Assembly: GCF_005869855.1 (NCBI RefSeq)
Contig: NZ_SZNH01000003.1
Span: forward strand, 186,001-250,000
Source of the DNA: Nostoc sp. PA-18-2419
Lineage (GTDB): Bacteria; Cyanobacteriota; Cyanobacteriia; Cyanobacteriales; Nostocaceae
DNA length: 64,000 bases
Direction of reading: 5' to 3'
Position numbers and translations under genes: made by a program. Below the pieces are notes generated by a model. The model did no database searches. It was not told the origin of the DNA and saw nothing but the letters and a program-made list of their open reading frames with translations. Positions 19,227 through 27,874 of this stretch are shown here, piece by piece (position 1 is the stretch's first letter; the number at the start of each line of letters is the position of its first letter).

Positions 19227-21593
19227 GTGGAAAAACTCTACTGGCTAGACGAAATTAAACTACAAGACCGTACCAAAGTAGGTGACAAAGCTTTTAACTT
19301 GAGCAGAATTATCCAACATGGCTATCCGGTGGTGCCTGGTTTTGTCGTTTCAGCAGAAGTTTGGCGACAATTTCTCGAAAATCTCAACAGTTCAGAGTCA
19401 TTAGTTGCTGACTTACCTTATTCCTCATTACACCTAGATGTAACTAATTGGCGTCAACTTCAGCAAGTAGCTGGGCGTTTGCGCCAAGAAATTCTCACTG
19501 CGACTGTGCCACAGCAGTGGGTAAGTACAATTTTTACAGCAGCAAGAGAATGGCAAACTAGCTGTTTGATATTTCGACCAAGTTTAATAGTATCAAATGC
19601 TACGTCAACTCCGAGAAATATTTCTGGTTTACTAGAGTCAGTATTTTGCCACTGCCAAGAGGAAGCGATCGCCACAGCATTAAAGCGTACCTGGAGTCAA
19701 ATATTTCGCGCTAGAAGTTTACTGTATTGGCAGCATACAGGTATTAACCTGCAACAAATTAATCTTGCAGTTTTAGTGCAACCTGTGGAAAATGCGATCG
19801 CCAGTGGCTTATTAAAAGCCAATTCCTCTGGATGGGAAATCGAAGCTACTTGGGGATTAGGAATAGCGATCGCTCATGGTGAAGTATTGCCAGATGTCTA
19901 CTATATTCAAAGCGAAACTGGAGCAATCCTAGAGCAAGAGCTCGGCAATAAAATGCTGGCTTATGATGTTGATGATGCTTCCCCTAGAATTTCCCAACCT
20001 TTGGCAGACTCAGTGCTAACACTAGAGAAAACTTGTCTGATCACTTACGTACTTGAGGAAGCCCAACAAAAACAGTACGCTTTACGACAAGAATACTTAC
20101 AGCAAATAATCGATCTGGGAACTCTATTGGTGAGCGAACTAGGTCAAACGTTTACCATAAAATGGACTATTGCTAGCCAAAGTACATCTGGCAAGCTCTA
20201 TTTAACACAAGTTAGTACTCCCCAATCTGTAATTCCCCGCGCACACTTCATCAGGGGACTCCCAGCGGCAAGAGGACGTACTGTGGCAAATGCCTTAGTA
20301 AGGATTAATTCCCAGGAAAAACCTGAAGAACTCCCAAAAGGAGTAATTTTGGTAGTACCAACAATTACACCGGACTGGTTGCCATTATTACAAAATTTAG
20401 CTGGTATTATCACTGAAAAAGGTGGATTAACTAGCCACGCTGCAATCCTTGCCAGAGAATTAGGTATAGCAGCAGTAGTGAATGCAACATCAGCTACAAG
20501 CATAATCCAGACTGGGGAACGACTGTTACTTGATGGCGACAGAGGAGAAGTTTATCGGATTAAAGGAGAAACTAGAGATGGAGAGATGGGGAGATGGAAA
20601 GATGGGGAGATCAGCGAAACTACTTCCACCACCCCACCACCCCACCACCCCACCACGCCATCACCCCATCTACCTATGATTGCTACTAAACTGCTGGTTA
20701 ATTTGAGTCAGTCGAGCTTGATAGAACAAGTAAAAAACTTGCCTGTGGATGGATTAGGATTGTTGCGCTCAGAATTGATGGCACTAAATATATTAGATGG
20801 ACAGCATCCTAAGAGTTGGATTTTAGGCGGGCGTCAAGCAGAATTGTTAGAGCGTTGGTCTGAGCAGATTATGCAGTTTGCTCAGGCTTTTGCACCAAGA
20901 CCAGTTTTTTATCGTTCTTTAGATTGGCGATCGCACGAGTTACCGTCATTGAGTGATAGTTTACAATCTTCTCCACAATCAATGTTAGGTGAACGCGGCA
21001 CCTTTAGCTATCTACAAAATCCGACTGTGTTTGAGTTGGAACTGAAAGCTTTAGCAAATGTACAGCAATCAGGCTACAGTAATATCCGCCTGCTATTACC
21101 TTTTGTTCGCACAGTGGAAGAATTTGTCTTTTGCCGTCGCAAAGTTGAACAAGCTTTTTTAATGCAGGTAGCAGAATTTGAATTGTGGATGATGGCAGAA
21201 GTGCCAAGCGTACTATTTCTATTACCAGAATACGTCAAAGCAGGTGTAGCGGGAGTTTCTATTGGTACAAATGACCTAACCCAGTTATTGCTAGGAGTAG
21301 ATCGCGAACAAGGACAGCTAGCAAAAGTATTTAACGAACGTCATCCCGCAGTTATGAGTGCGATCGCTCAACTCATTCAGATGTCTAAAAATGCTGGCAT
21401 ACCTTGTTCAATCTGCGGTCAAGCACCAGCCCTGTATCCGGAAATTATTGATCGGTTAGTGGAATGGGGTATAACTTCGATTTCCGTAGAACCTGAAGCA
21501 ATCGAGCGAACGTATCAAGCGATCAACCGCGCTGAACAACGCCTCATCTTAGCAGCAGCACAACGTGAATTAAAAAAGAAAGATTTTAATTGA
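19227..21593 (+). CDS. PEP synthase-like phosphotransferase
   Basis: The architecture is that of phosphoenolpyruvate synthase: an N-terminal ATP-grasp-like domain (KVGDKAFNLSRII), a swivelling phosphohistidine domain with GGLTSHAAILARE (His near residue 404), and a C-terminal PEP/pyruvate barrel with GTNDLTQLLLGVDR and the catalytic-type cysteine in SICGQAP near residue 730. The ATP-grasp motif that usually reads RSS-A-ED is degenerate here (FRPSLIVSN), so ATP use is doubtful. Residues about 448-485 are an inserted low-complexity linker encoded by intergenic-type repeat DNA. Start is GTG 19227. The 788-residue length is near that of PpsA. It may be a paralogue with altered chemistry. Confidence 0.75.
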   Translation: MEKLYWLDEIKLQDRTKVGDKAFNLSRIIQHGYPVVPGFVVSAEVWRQFLENLNSSESLVADLPYSSLHLDVTNWRQLQQVAGRLRQEILTATVPQQWVSTIFTAAREWQTSCLIFRPSLIVSNATSTPRNISGLLESVFCHCQEEAIATALKRTWSQIFRARSLLYWQHTGINLQQINLAVLVQPVENAIASGLLKANSSGWEIEATWGLGIAIAHGEVLPDVYYIQSETGAILEQELGNKMLAYDVDDASPRISQPLADSVLTLEKTCLITYVLEEAQQKQYALRQEYLQQIIDLGTLLVSELGQTFTIKWTIASQSTSGKLYLTQVSTPQSVIPRAHFIRGLPAARGRTVANALVRINSQEKPEELPKGVILVVPTITPDWLPLLQNLAGIITEKGGLTSHAAILARELGIAAVVNATSATSIIQTGERLLLDGDRGEVYRIKGETRDGEMGRWKDGEISETTSTTPPPHHPTTPSPHLPMIATKLLVNLSQSSLIEQVKNLPVDGLGLLRSELMALNILDGQHPKSWILGGRQAELLERWSEQIMQFAQAFAPRPVFYRSLDWRSHELPSLSDSLQSSPQSMLGERGTFSYLQNPTVFELELKALANVQQSGYSNIRLLLPFVRTVEEFVFCRRKVEQAFLMQVAEFELWMMAEVPSVLFLLPEYVKAGVAGVSIGTNDLTQLLLGVDREQGQLAKVFNERHPAVMSAIAQLIQMSKNAGIPCSICGQAPALYPEIIDRLVEWGITSISVEPEAIERTYQAINRAEQRLILAAAQRELKKKDFN
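20574..20676 (+). repeat. In-frame low-complexity repeat in PEP-synthase-like gene
   Basis: A purine arm (gatggggagatgg repeated) is followed by a pyrimidine arm (caccccaccacc repeated, ending catctacc), partly complementary. The sequence is typical of spacers in this window, yet it keeps the reading frame and encodes a Gly/Glu/Arg then Thr/Pro/His linker between the phosphohistidine and barrel domains. Confidence 0.7.
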
Positions 21594-21790
21594 AAATACT
21601 CAAAAGTATCAAGATAATTTTTTATTTATATGTATACCAACTTTTATATTGGCAATAATGTTTTTTGATGAACATGTTCTAGTGAGATTATTTGGTAAAC
21701 CTCTGAGCTTAATAAGTAGTTAAAAGGAAATATTAAATATTCCAGCGATCGCACCCAATCAAAATCGCAAATACTTAGTCAGGAGTAGTG
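21594..21790. other. Spacer, nothing recognised
   Basis: AT-rich region after the PEP-synthase-like gene. The bases up to the decayed kinase fragment hold no ORF or clear hairpin. Confidence 0.4.
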
Positions 21791-22075
21791 CATACCATTA
21801 TCCAAACATTTGGCATCTCTATTAACTTGGCAGATATCACCCTCTCTCGCTTAGGGGGTGGGTTAGTGCGCTGGCAACTTGAGCCAATATTCCTTCAAGA
21901 ATAACTCGATTTAGCCCTCAGCAGACTCAAATTACGTCAAAAATTATTTAAAATTGTCGTATAATTGCCCCGTAACTTACCGTCTATCCAGGTAGATGGA
22001 GAAGAACTGATTGAGGTTTTGACAAAATTAGTTGATAATGCCTGTAAATTTGGCGACAATCAGGGTATCAGCTAA
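21789..22075 (+). pseudogene. Decayed histidine kinase fragment
   Basis: One frame reads GISINLADITLSRLGGG then RWQLEPIFLQE, stop (21902), LDLALSRLKLRQKLFKIV, stop (21962), and finally VLTKLVDNACKF near 22010-22050, ending at TAA 22073. The last part is the N-box of a histidine-kinase ATPase domain. Two in-frame stops and the lack of the dimerisation, G1 and G2 boxes show it is a remnant. The upstream part is too degraded to place. Confidence 0.6.
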
Positions 22076-22242
22076 GCCCCCCACTGATTCTAATCACAAA
22101 AAACACATAGTTTGCTTCTCAGACCCAGGCGAGTATTATTAATTACGAATTACATAGACTTTTGTATTCATTACCCCCTACTCAGTTATTATCTTTAACT
22201 CATAATATTGAATACTAGCTTCTCGGTTTTATTGTTGTTGGG

Positions 22243-22725
22243 GTGTTAATGTCTATTTCACACAAATATACTGTTCTTGCTCCTATTAGCCTGAGTATTG
22301 CTTTGTTCATTACTAGTTGCAGTGAAAATAAAGTTTCTCAATGCCAGCGACTGATTCGACTTGTCAATGAAGGAACGTCACAGATTGATCAAAATAAAGC
22401 AACACAAGTGATCACCAGCATCCAACTGTCTAAAGATTTGGAATTTATTACTAAATCGATTAAGGAACTGAATTTAACAGACTTAAAGTTGAAAGAATAT
22501 CAAAGCAGTTTTGTCAAGATTTTCCACAATCTCAGTCAAGCGATCGCCAAGTCAGGTAAAGCACTTAATGCAACTAAAACAGCCCAAGACTCGGCGGCTG
22601 GCAGGGAGACAGTTCAAAAAGCGAGAACCGAAATTGACTCAGCTTTGACAGAAGCTGAAACCATTGGTAAGCAGTCAGATACCTTAGTCAATGAAATGAA
22701 TAAGTATTGTAGCCAGCCTGAATAA
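22243..22725 (+). CDS. Putative lipoprotein, helical
   Basis: A 160-residue protein with a signal peptide and lipobox (LFITSC, cysteine near residue 26), so it is probably a lipoprotein anchored to the inner or outer membrane. The mature part is mostly alpha-helical with many Lys, Glu and Thr, and ends with a cysteine in NKYCSQPE that could pair with the Cys in VSQCQRL. No family was recognised. GTG 22243 opens the frame, but ATG 22249 gives a standard signal peptide and is equally likely. A terminator-like hairpin and a MITE-like element lie downstream. Confidence 0.65.
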   Translation: MLMSISHKYTVLAPISLSIALFITSCSENKVSQCQRLIRLVNEGTSQIDQNKATQVITSIQLSKDLEFITKSIKELNLTDLKLKEYQSSFVKIFHNLSQAIAKSGKALNATKTAQDSAAGRETVQKARTEIDSALTEAETIGKQSDTLVNEMNKYCSQPE

Positions 22726-22739
22726 TTCTATCTGGGGCA

Positions 22740-22882
22740 TTAGGGACTTCCATTAAAAAAATATTCCATCCCTGCGGGACGCTACGCGAACGCCTTGAGG
22801 GCAGGGGAGCAGTGAGCAGAGGGAGAGAAAGTCGTTTTGATGGGCATGAAATTGGATAATTTATTTTCTGGAAGTTCCTTAA
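22740..22882 (+). repeat. MITE-like element, copy B
   Basis: Bounded by ttagggacttcca and tggaagttccttaa, inverted ends differing at one base. The internal sequence is the reverse complement of 7414-7554 with scattered mismatches. It lies directly after the lipoprotein stop. TTA/TAA at the two outer edges may mark the target site. Confidence 0.75.
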
Positions 22883-22894
22883 GCCAATAGCATC

Positions 22895-22976
22895 GGTAGG
22901 GGCAGGATATTGGGGGTAGGGGAAATGATGCAAGTTTTACCAATACCTGCAACCCCACACCCTGTCCCTTTTTTCA
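22895..22976 (+). terminator. Terminator-like hairpin
   Basis: A G-rich arm (taggggcagg) is followed about 60 nt later by its complement (ccctgtccc) and six T residues. It could stop transcription from the lipoprotein gene before the porin promoter. The loop is long, so this is tentative. Confidence 0.4.
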
Positions 22977-23145
22977 GATGACGTGAAAAGTCAGGCTGTC
23001 CACTTCTCAATCATTCGCTAACACGCTAATCGCCTGGGAACTAAAGTAACTTTTATCACTCCTTTTTCAAAATATTCCTGATTCACACTAACTTCATCTG
23101 TCAAAAGAAATGTTAGTGCAAGTCAAATGAAATACCAGAAGTGAT

Positions 23146-25092
23146 ATGAATCTACTGATAGCAAGTGTGCTAGCAACAGCACCAATATCTGCACTTAATG
23201 TACCAGAACAGGCTGTAAATGAGTCAGATAACTTGGTACAGCAATCAACACAGAAAAATTTATCTCAAGTAATCCCGCGTACGGAAATTATACCGCCTGA
23301 ATTTGTACAACCAGATATAATCACCTCAACAGCAATTAAAAATAAATACCAAAATATACTGAAAAAAACTCGAAAAAAAATTCAATTTATAAGTTCTTCT
23401 AATTTCCTGAAATCAAAAAATACCCAACTTCTAACAGAGAAAGTTGATAAAAATTCTCCCCATCCCCGCCCCCGCATCCCCCCATCTCCCCTAATCCCTA
23501 CTGAGCTTCGCCCCGCTTTGCTAACGTGGGGGCCCCGAGTTCCCCATCTCCCCCTCTCCCAATCTTCTGATTCCCCAGACTCAGACAACCCAATGTCTCA
23601 AGTTACCTCAGTATCTCAGCTTGAGGATGTGCAACCCTCTGACTGGGCTTTTAGTGCTTTGCAGTCTTTGGTAAAACGCTATGGCTGCATTGAAGAATAT
23701 GCTGATGGTACTTATTTGGGGAATCGTACTATTAGCCGTTATGAATTTGTGGCTGGTTTAAATGCTTGCTTAAAGAAAATTAACCAAGCGATCGCTAACA
23801 ATAAACTCAAGACTGTTAATAATCAAGATTTAATCCTGCTGCAAAGGTTGCAAGGTGAATTCAAAGCAGAGTTGCAACAATTACAGCAGCGTGTCGAGGT
23901 TGTGGAAAACCGGACAAGTGAATTACAAAACAATCAGTTTTCTACAACTACCAGATTGTTTGGTCAAGCTGTTTTCAGCATTCAAGGAACTAATAGCACC
24001 GATGTGGATTTATTTCCTAGAGATGGAGTACCTGAACGCCAAGGAAAAACAAATCTGAGTTTCACAAGTAGCGCTCAACTAACCTTAGGAACTTCATTTA
24101 CCGGGCGAGATTTACTCTTAACAGGATTGTCTGCTGGTAATTTGGGTTCTACGGCCTCGTTGGTATATACCAATATGGGGCGGTTGGGGTTCGAGTCCAA
24201 TACAGACAACAATCTAGTTATTAGTGATTTATCTTATCGATTTCTGGTCTCGAATAAGTTGGGAATCGTCATTGGTACGGCGGGAGTCAACCCCATCAAC
24301 ACCTTTCGCGGTATTAGCCCATTAGAAGGTTCTAGCGACGGTGCAATTTCTCTATTTGGTCAGCGTAACCCGATTTTAGGCATTGGTAACGGTACTGGTG
24401 GTATAGGTTTTGACTGGCAGATTAGCGATCGCATTAGTTTGCAAGGCGTTTACAGTGCAGAAATTCCCAGTTTTCCTAGCAATAGTAAACAAGGCGGATT
24501 ATTTGGCGGTAGATTTACTGCTGGAACTCAGTTAAGTTTTGCACCTACCAATGACATTGATATCGGTGTGCATTATCTTTATTCCCACTCTCCAGATAGC
24601 TTACTAGGAACTGGTATCGGGGATGCTCAATTGATTTCACCTTTTGCACCGACTACAGCTTTCGATACCCAAGCAATTGGTGCTACCGTTGCTTGGCGAA
24701 TTAACCCTAACTTGCAGTTGGGTGGTTGGGGTGGGTTCACTTGCTCTAAACCATTCCATCTTTCTGGAAGTGTGGAAACTACTAACTGGATGGTGTTCGC
24801 AGCTTTTCCCAATTTGTTCAGTCGTGGAAATTTAGGGGGATTTCTTGTAGGACAACCGCCAAAAATTACTTCTAGTACTTTACCTGAGGGATTTAATTTT
24901 CCCAAGTTTTCCGATGGAGGGACAGCAGGCGGACGCAGTGATACATCAATTCATGTAGAACTTTTTTATCGCGCCCAACTGAGTGACAATATTGCCCTGA
25001 CTCCAGGCTTATTCGTCATTTTCAATCCTGATCACAATGCTGCTAACGATGCTTTAGTCGTTGGAACATTAAGAGCAACTTTCCGGTTTTAA
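23146..25092 (+). CDS. SLH-domain OprB-type porin
   Basis: A cyanobacterial outer-membrane porin of the iron-uptake/OprB type. A short signal peptide (LLIASVLATAPISA) starts the protein. Residues about 155-225 are an SLH domain (DVQPSDWAFSALQSLVKRYG core, with ISRYEFVAGLNACL) that binds peptidoglycan-linked polymer, followed by a coiled coil (LQQLQQRVEVVENRT) and a ~380-residue beta-barrel ending in RATFRF with the C-terminal phenylalanine required for outer-membrane insertion. Residues about 103-147 are a proline-rich linker encoded by intergenic-type repeat DNA. Such porins pass inorganic ions or small solutes. A 13-bp hairpin follows the stop. Confidence 0.88.
   Translation: MNLLIASVLATAPISALNVPEQAVNESDNLVQQSTQKNLSQVIPRTEIIPPEFVQPDIITSTAIKNKYQNILKKTRKKIQFISSSNFLKSKNTQLLTEKVDKNSPHPRPRIPPSPLIPTELRPALLTWGPRVPHLPLSQSSDSPDSDNPMSQVTSVSQLEDVQPSDWAFSALQSLVKRYGCIEEYADGTYLGNRTISRYEFVAGLNACLKKINQAIANNKLKTVNNQDLILLQRLQGEFKAELQQLQQRVEVVENRTSELQNNQFSTTTRLFGQAVFSIQGTNSTDVDLFPRDGVPERQGKTNLSFTSSAQLTLGTSFTGRDLLLTGLSAGNLGSTASLVYTNMGRLGFESNTDNNLVISDLSYRFLVSNKLGIVIGTAGVNPINTFRGISPLEGSSDGAISLFGQRNPILGIGNGTGGIGFDWQISDRISLQGVYSAEIPSFPSNSKQGGLFGGRFTAGTQLSFAPTNDIDIGVHYLYSHSPDSLLGTGIGDAQLISPFAPTTAFDTQAIGATVAWRINPNLQLGGWGGFTCSKPFHLSGSVETTNWMVFAAFPNLFSRGNLGGFLVGQPPKITSSTLPEGFNFPKFSDGGTAGGRSDTSIHVELFYRAQLSDNIALTPGLFVIFNPDHNAANDALVVGTLRATFRF
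23455..23585 (+). repeat. In-frame low-complexity repeat in porin gene
   Basis: The pyrimidine-rich run (ccccatccccgcccccgc, then catctccccctctcccaatc) around an inner GC palindrome (gtgggggccccga) looks like the spacers near 4.4, 29.5 and 40.5 kb. It holds the porin frame and encodes a Pro/Arg/Ser linker between the signal region and SLH domain. Confidence 0.65.
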
Positions 25093-25126
25093 ATTTATAC
25101 TGTTGTAGATGTATTTAAATATGCTT

Positions 25127-25155
25127 TTTAACTACTGAAAAATTCAGTAGTTAAA
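25127..25155 (+). terminator. Hairpin after porin gene
   Basis: A 13-bp AT-rich perfect stem (ttaactactgaa pairing with ttcagtagttaa) with a 3-nt loop lies 35 nt after the porin stop. There is no strong T-run, so termination is inferred only from position. Confidence 0.5.
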
Positions 25156-25231
25156 TACCTCCATTCCTTAATGAAAGTAAGGAAAAACCTATGCGTATAT
25201 TTTTCCAGGTGATTAAAGGAGCAAATTTTTT

Positions 25232-26479
25232 ATGAGATTACATCCATCAACTCACACTACCTCCAGAAGTTTTGACGACACTCAAAAATTCGTCTTGGAA
25301 AGTTCTGATTGGCAAAAGCCGCGACTGAGACTTTCCGCAAAATCTCAAAATTCAAAATTTTATCAGTTGTTAGCAGCAGTTGTTAGCAGCAGTAGTTTAG
25401 CCGCAGTCATCATTGGTTTGGGTGGAACAAGTGCTTTGGCTCAAATCACAATTCAAAGTACAGGGACATTATCAGGTACTATTCAACTTCCGAGCACTAA
25501 TCCCAATTTCAATCAAAGCATTACTCGTGTTGATACGGATGACACAGGGACTTACTCGCGGAACTTAGGTACTAAAAACAATCCTAATTACCTTCCTATA
25601 TACAAGTCAGACTATGTGCAAGTACAAACACGTAATGATGGTAGTTTGCACTATTTTGTTGACTTTAAAGGCATTCCAATTGTCTCCTTCAACGGCGTTC
25701 TCACCTCACCCCTTCTCTTTGACGGAGAGTTGACAGCTTATAAATACCAGGGAAAATTAGCAGGAACTACATTTCAAGGAGTAGTTCAGGATGAATTTAA
25801 TCTAACAAAAGCCTTATACACTGGTACTGTTACTGACCCAAATACTGGAAGCCAGTATCAGGGAACTTTTGAAGTCACTGGATATGGAGTCAGATATAGC
25901 GCGCGCAATGGTGGTGCAACCCCTACAGTCTTCGATTTCAAATCCGATCTCCCAGGTTCGCCAAAGGTGACATCTCTGGAAATGACTAACTCTCCCCTGG
26001 CAAGACTGACAATTAAAGTACCAGCAAATGCGACTCTGGTCACTCCCACACCAGTAGTTGATGGTGGTAGTACACTGACTCCTACACCTATAGTTAATGG
26101 TGGTGGTAACATACCGACTCCCGCACCCGTAGTTAGTGGTGGTAGCACGATAAACGTTGCACCAATCGTTGATAGTGGTGACACCATAAATGTTGCACCA
26201 ATCGTTGATAGTGGTGACACCATAAATGTTGCACCAATCGTTGATGGCGGTAGTGCAATAACTTCGCCGACGACTACAACCCAGACATCTAGGTCTACTC
26301 CACCACTATCTCCTACATCTAATATGGAATTCAGTAGTGACAATTCTCCAGTCAATCAAATACTTGTCAACCCTGCAACCCTTGTTGAAGTTGCTTGTTC
26401 AAAGGATTTTGTCAAAAGCTGTACAAAACCTTCTTCAGCCGAAGTGGTAGGGCCTCGCAGTCGAGTGCTAGTGCGTTAG
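25232..26479 (+). CDS. Secreted protein with 12-residue repeats
   Basis: A 415-residue exported protein of unknown function. A long N-terminal region leads to a hydrophobic segment (LLAAVVSSSSLAAVIIGLGG) and a likely cleavage site at SALAQ near residue 71. The mature part begins with a beta-rich domain (ITIQSTGTLSGTIQLP) that looks like a conserved cyanobacterial unit, then a Thr/Pro/Gly-rich section with about seven imperfect 12-residue repeats (such as INVAPIVDSGDT). The last repeats are nearly identical at DNA level. The tail has two cysteines. ATG 25232 follows AAAGGAGC, a good ribosome-binding site. Its position after the porin suggests an envelope role, but that is inference. Confidence 0.65.
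   Translation: MRLHPSTHTTSRSFDDTQKFVLESSDWQKPRLRLSAKSQNSKFYQLLAAVVSSSSLAAVIIGLGGTSALAQITIQSTGTLSGTIQLPSTNPNFNQSITRVDTDDTGTYSRNLGTKNNPNYLPIYKSDYVQVQTRNDGSLHYFVDFKGIPIVSFNGVLTSPLLFDGELTAYKYQGKLAGTTFQGVVQDEFNLTKALYTGTVTDPNTGSQYQGTFEVTGYGVRYSARNGGATPTVFDFKSDLPGSPKVTSLEMTNSPLARLTIKVPANATLVTPTPVVDGGSTLTPTPIVNGGGNIPTPAPVVSGGSTINVAPIVDSGDTINVAPIVDSGDTINVAPIVDGGSAITSPTTTTQTSRSTPPLSPTSNMEFSSDNSPVNQILVNPATLVEVACSKDFVKSCTKPSSAEVVGPRSRVLVR
26042..26260 (+). repeat. 36-bp coding tandem repeats
   Basis: Repeats of 36 bp (unit beginning gttgcaccaatcgttgatag) run through this part of the secreted-protein gene. The three copies at about 26150-26250 are almost exact; earlier copies have diverged. This points to recent expansion and likely length variation between strains. 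Confidence 0.75.
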
Positions 26480-26926
26480 ATATTTAATAACAAAAACCTT
26501 TTCTCTTTTTCTATTCTCAAAACTTTTAGGTACTTCTGGAACTCTTGCAAGGCAGAATAAAATCTATATAATAGCCAGGATGGGGTAATATTTCAATTCA
26601 AAAAGTCCACCAGAAACTATTTTGTAGTGTTTTACTGGTCAGACTTCCTTTCTCTGGTAGATTTTACCCTAATGATTTTCTGGCTATACTAGTGGCTTAA
26701 GCTGATTGATTGATAAATTTGATTGTTCAAGATGAAAAATACAAAAATCTAGATTTGGGACATTTATCAATGTGTATTTTCTTTTCACTGAGAAAATACC
26801 TTGTCTGGCATTAGAAAAAATAAATTTTCTTGAGAACTACGTAAATTTTATCAGTCAATCACTCAGGTTAACATTAATACTACAAGATAGATTTAGTTCA
26901 ATTAAACGTCTTCTAAGTTAGCACCT
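26480..26926. other. Spacer with long imperfect hairpin
   Basis: No ORF was recognised. The stretch contains the nested inverted repeats at 26571-26697, listed separately, and an AT-rich promoter region before the DUF1361 gene. Confidence 0.5.
26571..26697. repeat. ~127-nt imperfect hairpin element
   Basis: Outer arms atagccag and ctggctat, middle arms ggggta and taccct, and inner arms aagtccaccag and ctggtcagactt pair in nested order. The whole could fold as one long interrupted hairpin. It may be a small non-autonomous element or a structured RNA; no T-run follows. Confidence 0.5.
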
Positions 26927-27589
26927 ATGAAAGAAGAATTGATAGCCAGAGTTCTACAGGTCTTACGAATTAATATGAGTTGGATGACTTGGAATTTATT
27001 TCTGGCTTTTATACCTTTAGCTTTAAGTGTTTGGCTATTTCGCATTAAGCGTGGTGGTACTTGGCTGTGGTGGCTGGGATTCTTAGTATTCTATGCATTC
27101 TTACCCAATGCACCGTATTTGTTGACTGATGTGATTCACTTAATAGATGATATTCGCACGATTCAATCGGTATGGATTATTACTTTGGTACTAATTCCTG
27201 TGTATTTGTTAGTAATTTTTGCTGGATTTGAAGCTTACGTAATATCATTAATTAATTGGGGCTACTACTTAAATCGTATTGGTAAGAGTCAATGGATTTG
27301 GCGCTTTGAGTTGATTACCCATGCTCTTTGCGCTGTCGGTGTTTACTGGGGAAGATTTTTGCGTTTTAACAGCTGGGATTTTATTACTCAACCCGATGCC
27401 GTACTTACCAAAGGTGTTGAGGAAATTCTTGGAAAACAGCCATTAGTAATTATCGTTATCACTTTTTTGATACTTATTGGACTGTATTGGATTATGAAAC
27501 GAGTAACTTTGGGTTTTGTTGGGCAATCAAAAAATTCATATGCTCTTAAAACAGAGCAATCTAATCCTAATACTCCAAATGCTCGATGA
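26927..27589 (+). CDS. DUF1361 membrane protein
   Basis: A 220-residue membrane protein with about six hydrophobic helices. FLPNAPYLLTDVIHL near residue 63-77 is the hallmark of DUF1361, and RFLRFNSWD follows near residue 145. The function of the family is unknown; it is common in cyanobacteria and Firmicutes. ATG at 26927 is taken as the start; the next in-frame ATG (MSWMTWN) would remove 16 residues. It is monocistronic, and a dispersed repeat lies after its stop. Confidence 0.8.
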   Translation: MKEELIARVLQVLRINMSWMTWNLFLAFIPLALSVWLFRIKRGGTWLWWLGFLVFYAFLPNAPYLLTDVIHLIDDIRTIQSVWIITLVLIPVYLLVIFAGFEAYVISLINWGYYLNRIGKSQWIWRFELITHALCAVGVYWGRFLRFNSWDFITQPDAVLTKGVEEILGKQPLVIIVITFLILIGLYWIMKRVTLGFVGQSKNSYALKTEQSNPNTPNAR

Positions 27590-27634
27590 TTAAAAGCTTT
27601 TAATCAAAATTTTGACTTCGATGATTTTAATAAA

Positions 27635-27719
27635 AATAGCCATAGTCATACCCTTTAGGACATTTTGAAAACGTGAATGTTAGGAATGGTAATAGTTTTA
27701 CCTCCTGCCTTCTGCTATA
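27635..27719 (+). repeat. Dispersed intergenic repeat, copy 2
   Basis: The segment aatagccatagtcata through acgtgaatgttaggaatgg to cttctgctatac matches 2866-2960 with small gaps, in the same orientation, after another plus-strand gene. No inverted ends were recognised. Confidence 0.65.
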
Positions 27720-27874
27720 CCTCCATTACTCATTTGACAACTCAAACTTCCAACTTAGACAATTCTTCAGCCGCTTCATGTAGTACAACTACAGCACATA
27801 TATTATTCATGGCAGCTTCCACAGAAGTCTTAATATAAAGCCTCAACTTTGTCAGACAGGACAAATGGGCGAAT

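Larger units (their letters stand above)
22726..23145. other. Spacer with MITE copy and terminator
   Basis: The spacer between the lipoprotein and porin genes holds the MITE-like copy B and a G-rich/C-rich hairpin followed by a T-run. No ORF beyond repeat-derived ones was seen. Confidence 0.5.

Noticed and set aside
24185-24205. A tRNA-like ggttcgagtcc motif
   Set aside because: It lies inside the porin coding region and no cloverleaf can be drawn around it.
26150-26260. Regularly spaced repeats that could suggest a CRISPR array
   Set aside because: The 36-bp units are directly adjacent, with no spacers, and are translated as peptide repeats within a secreted-protein gene.
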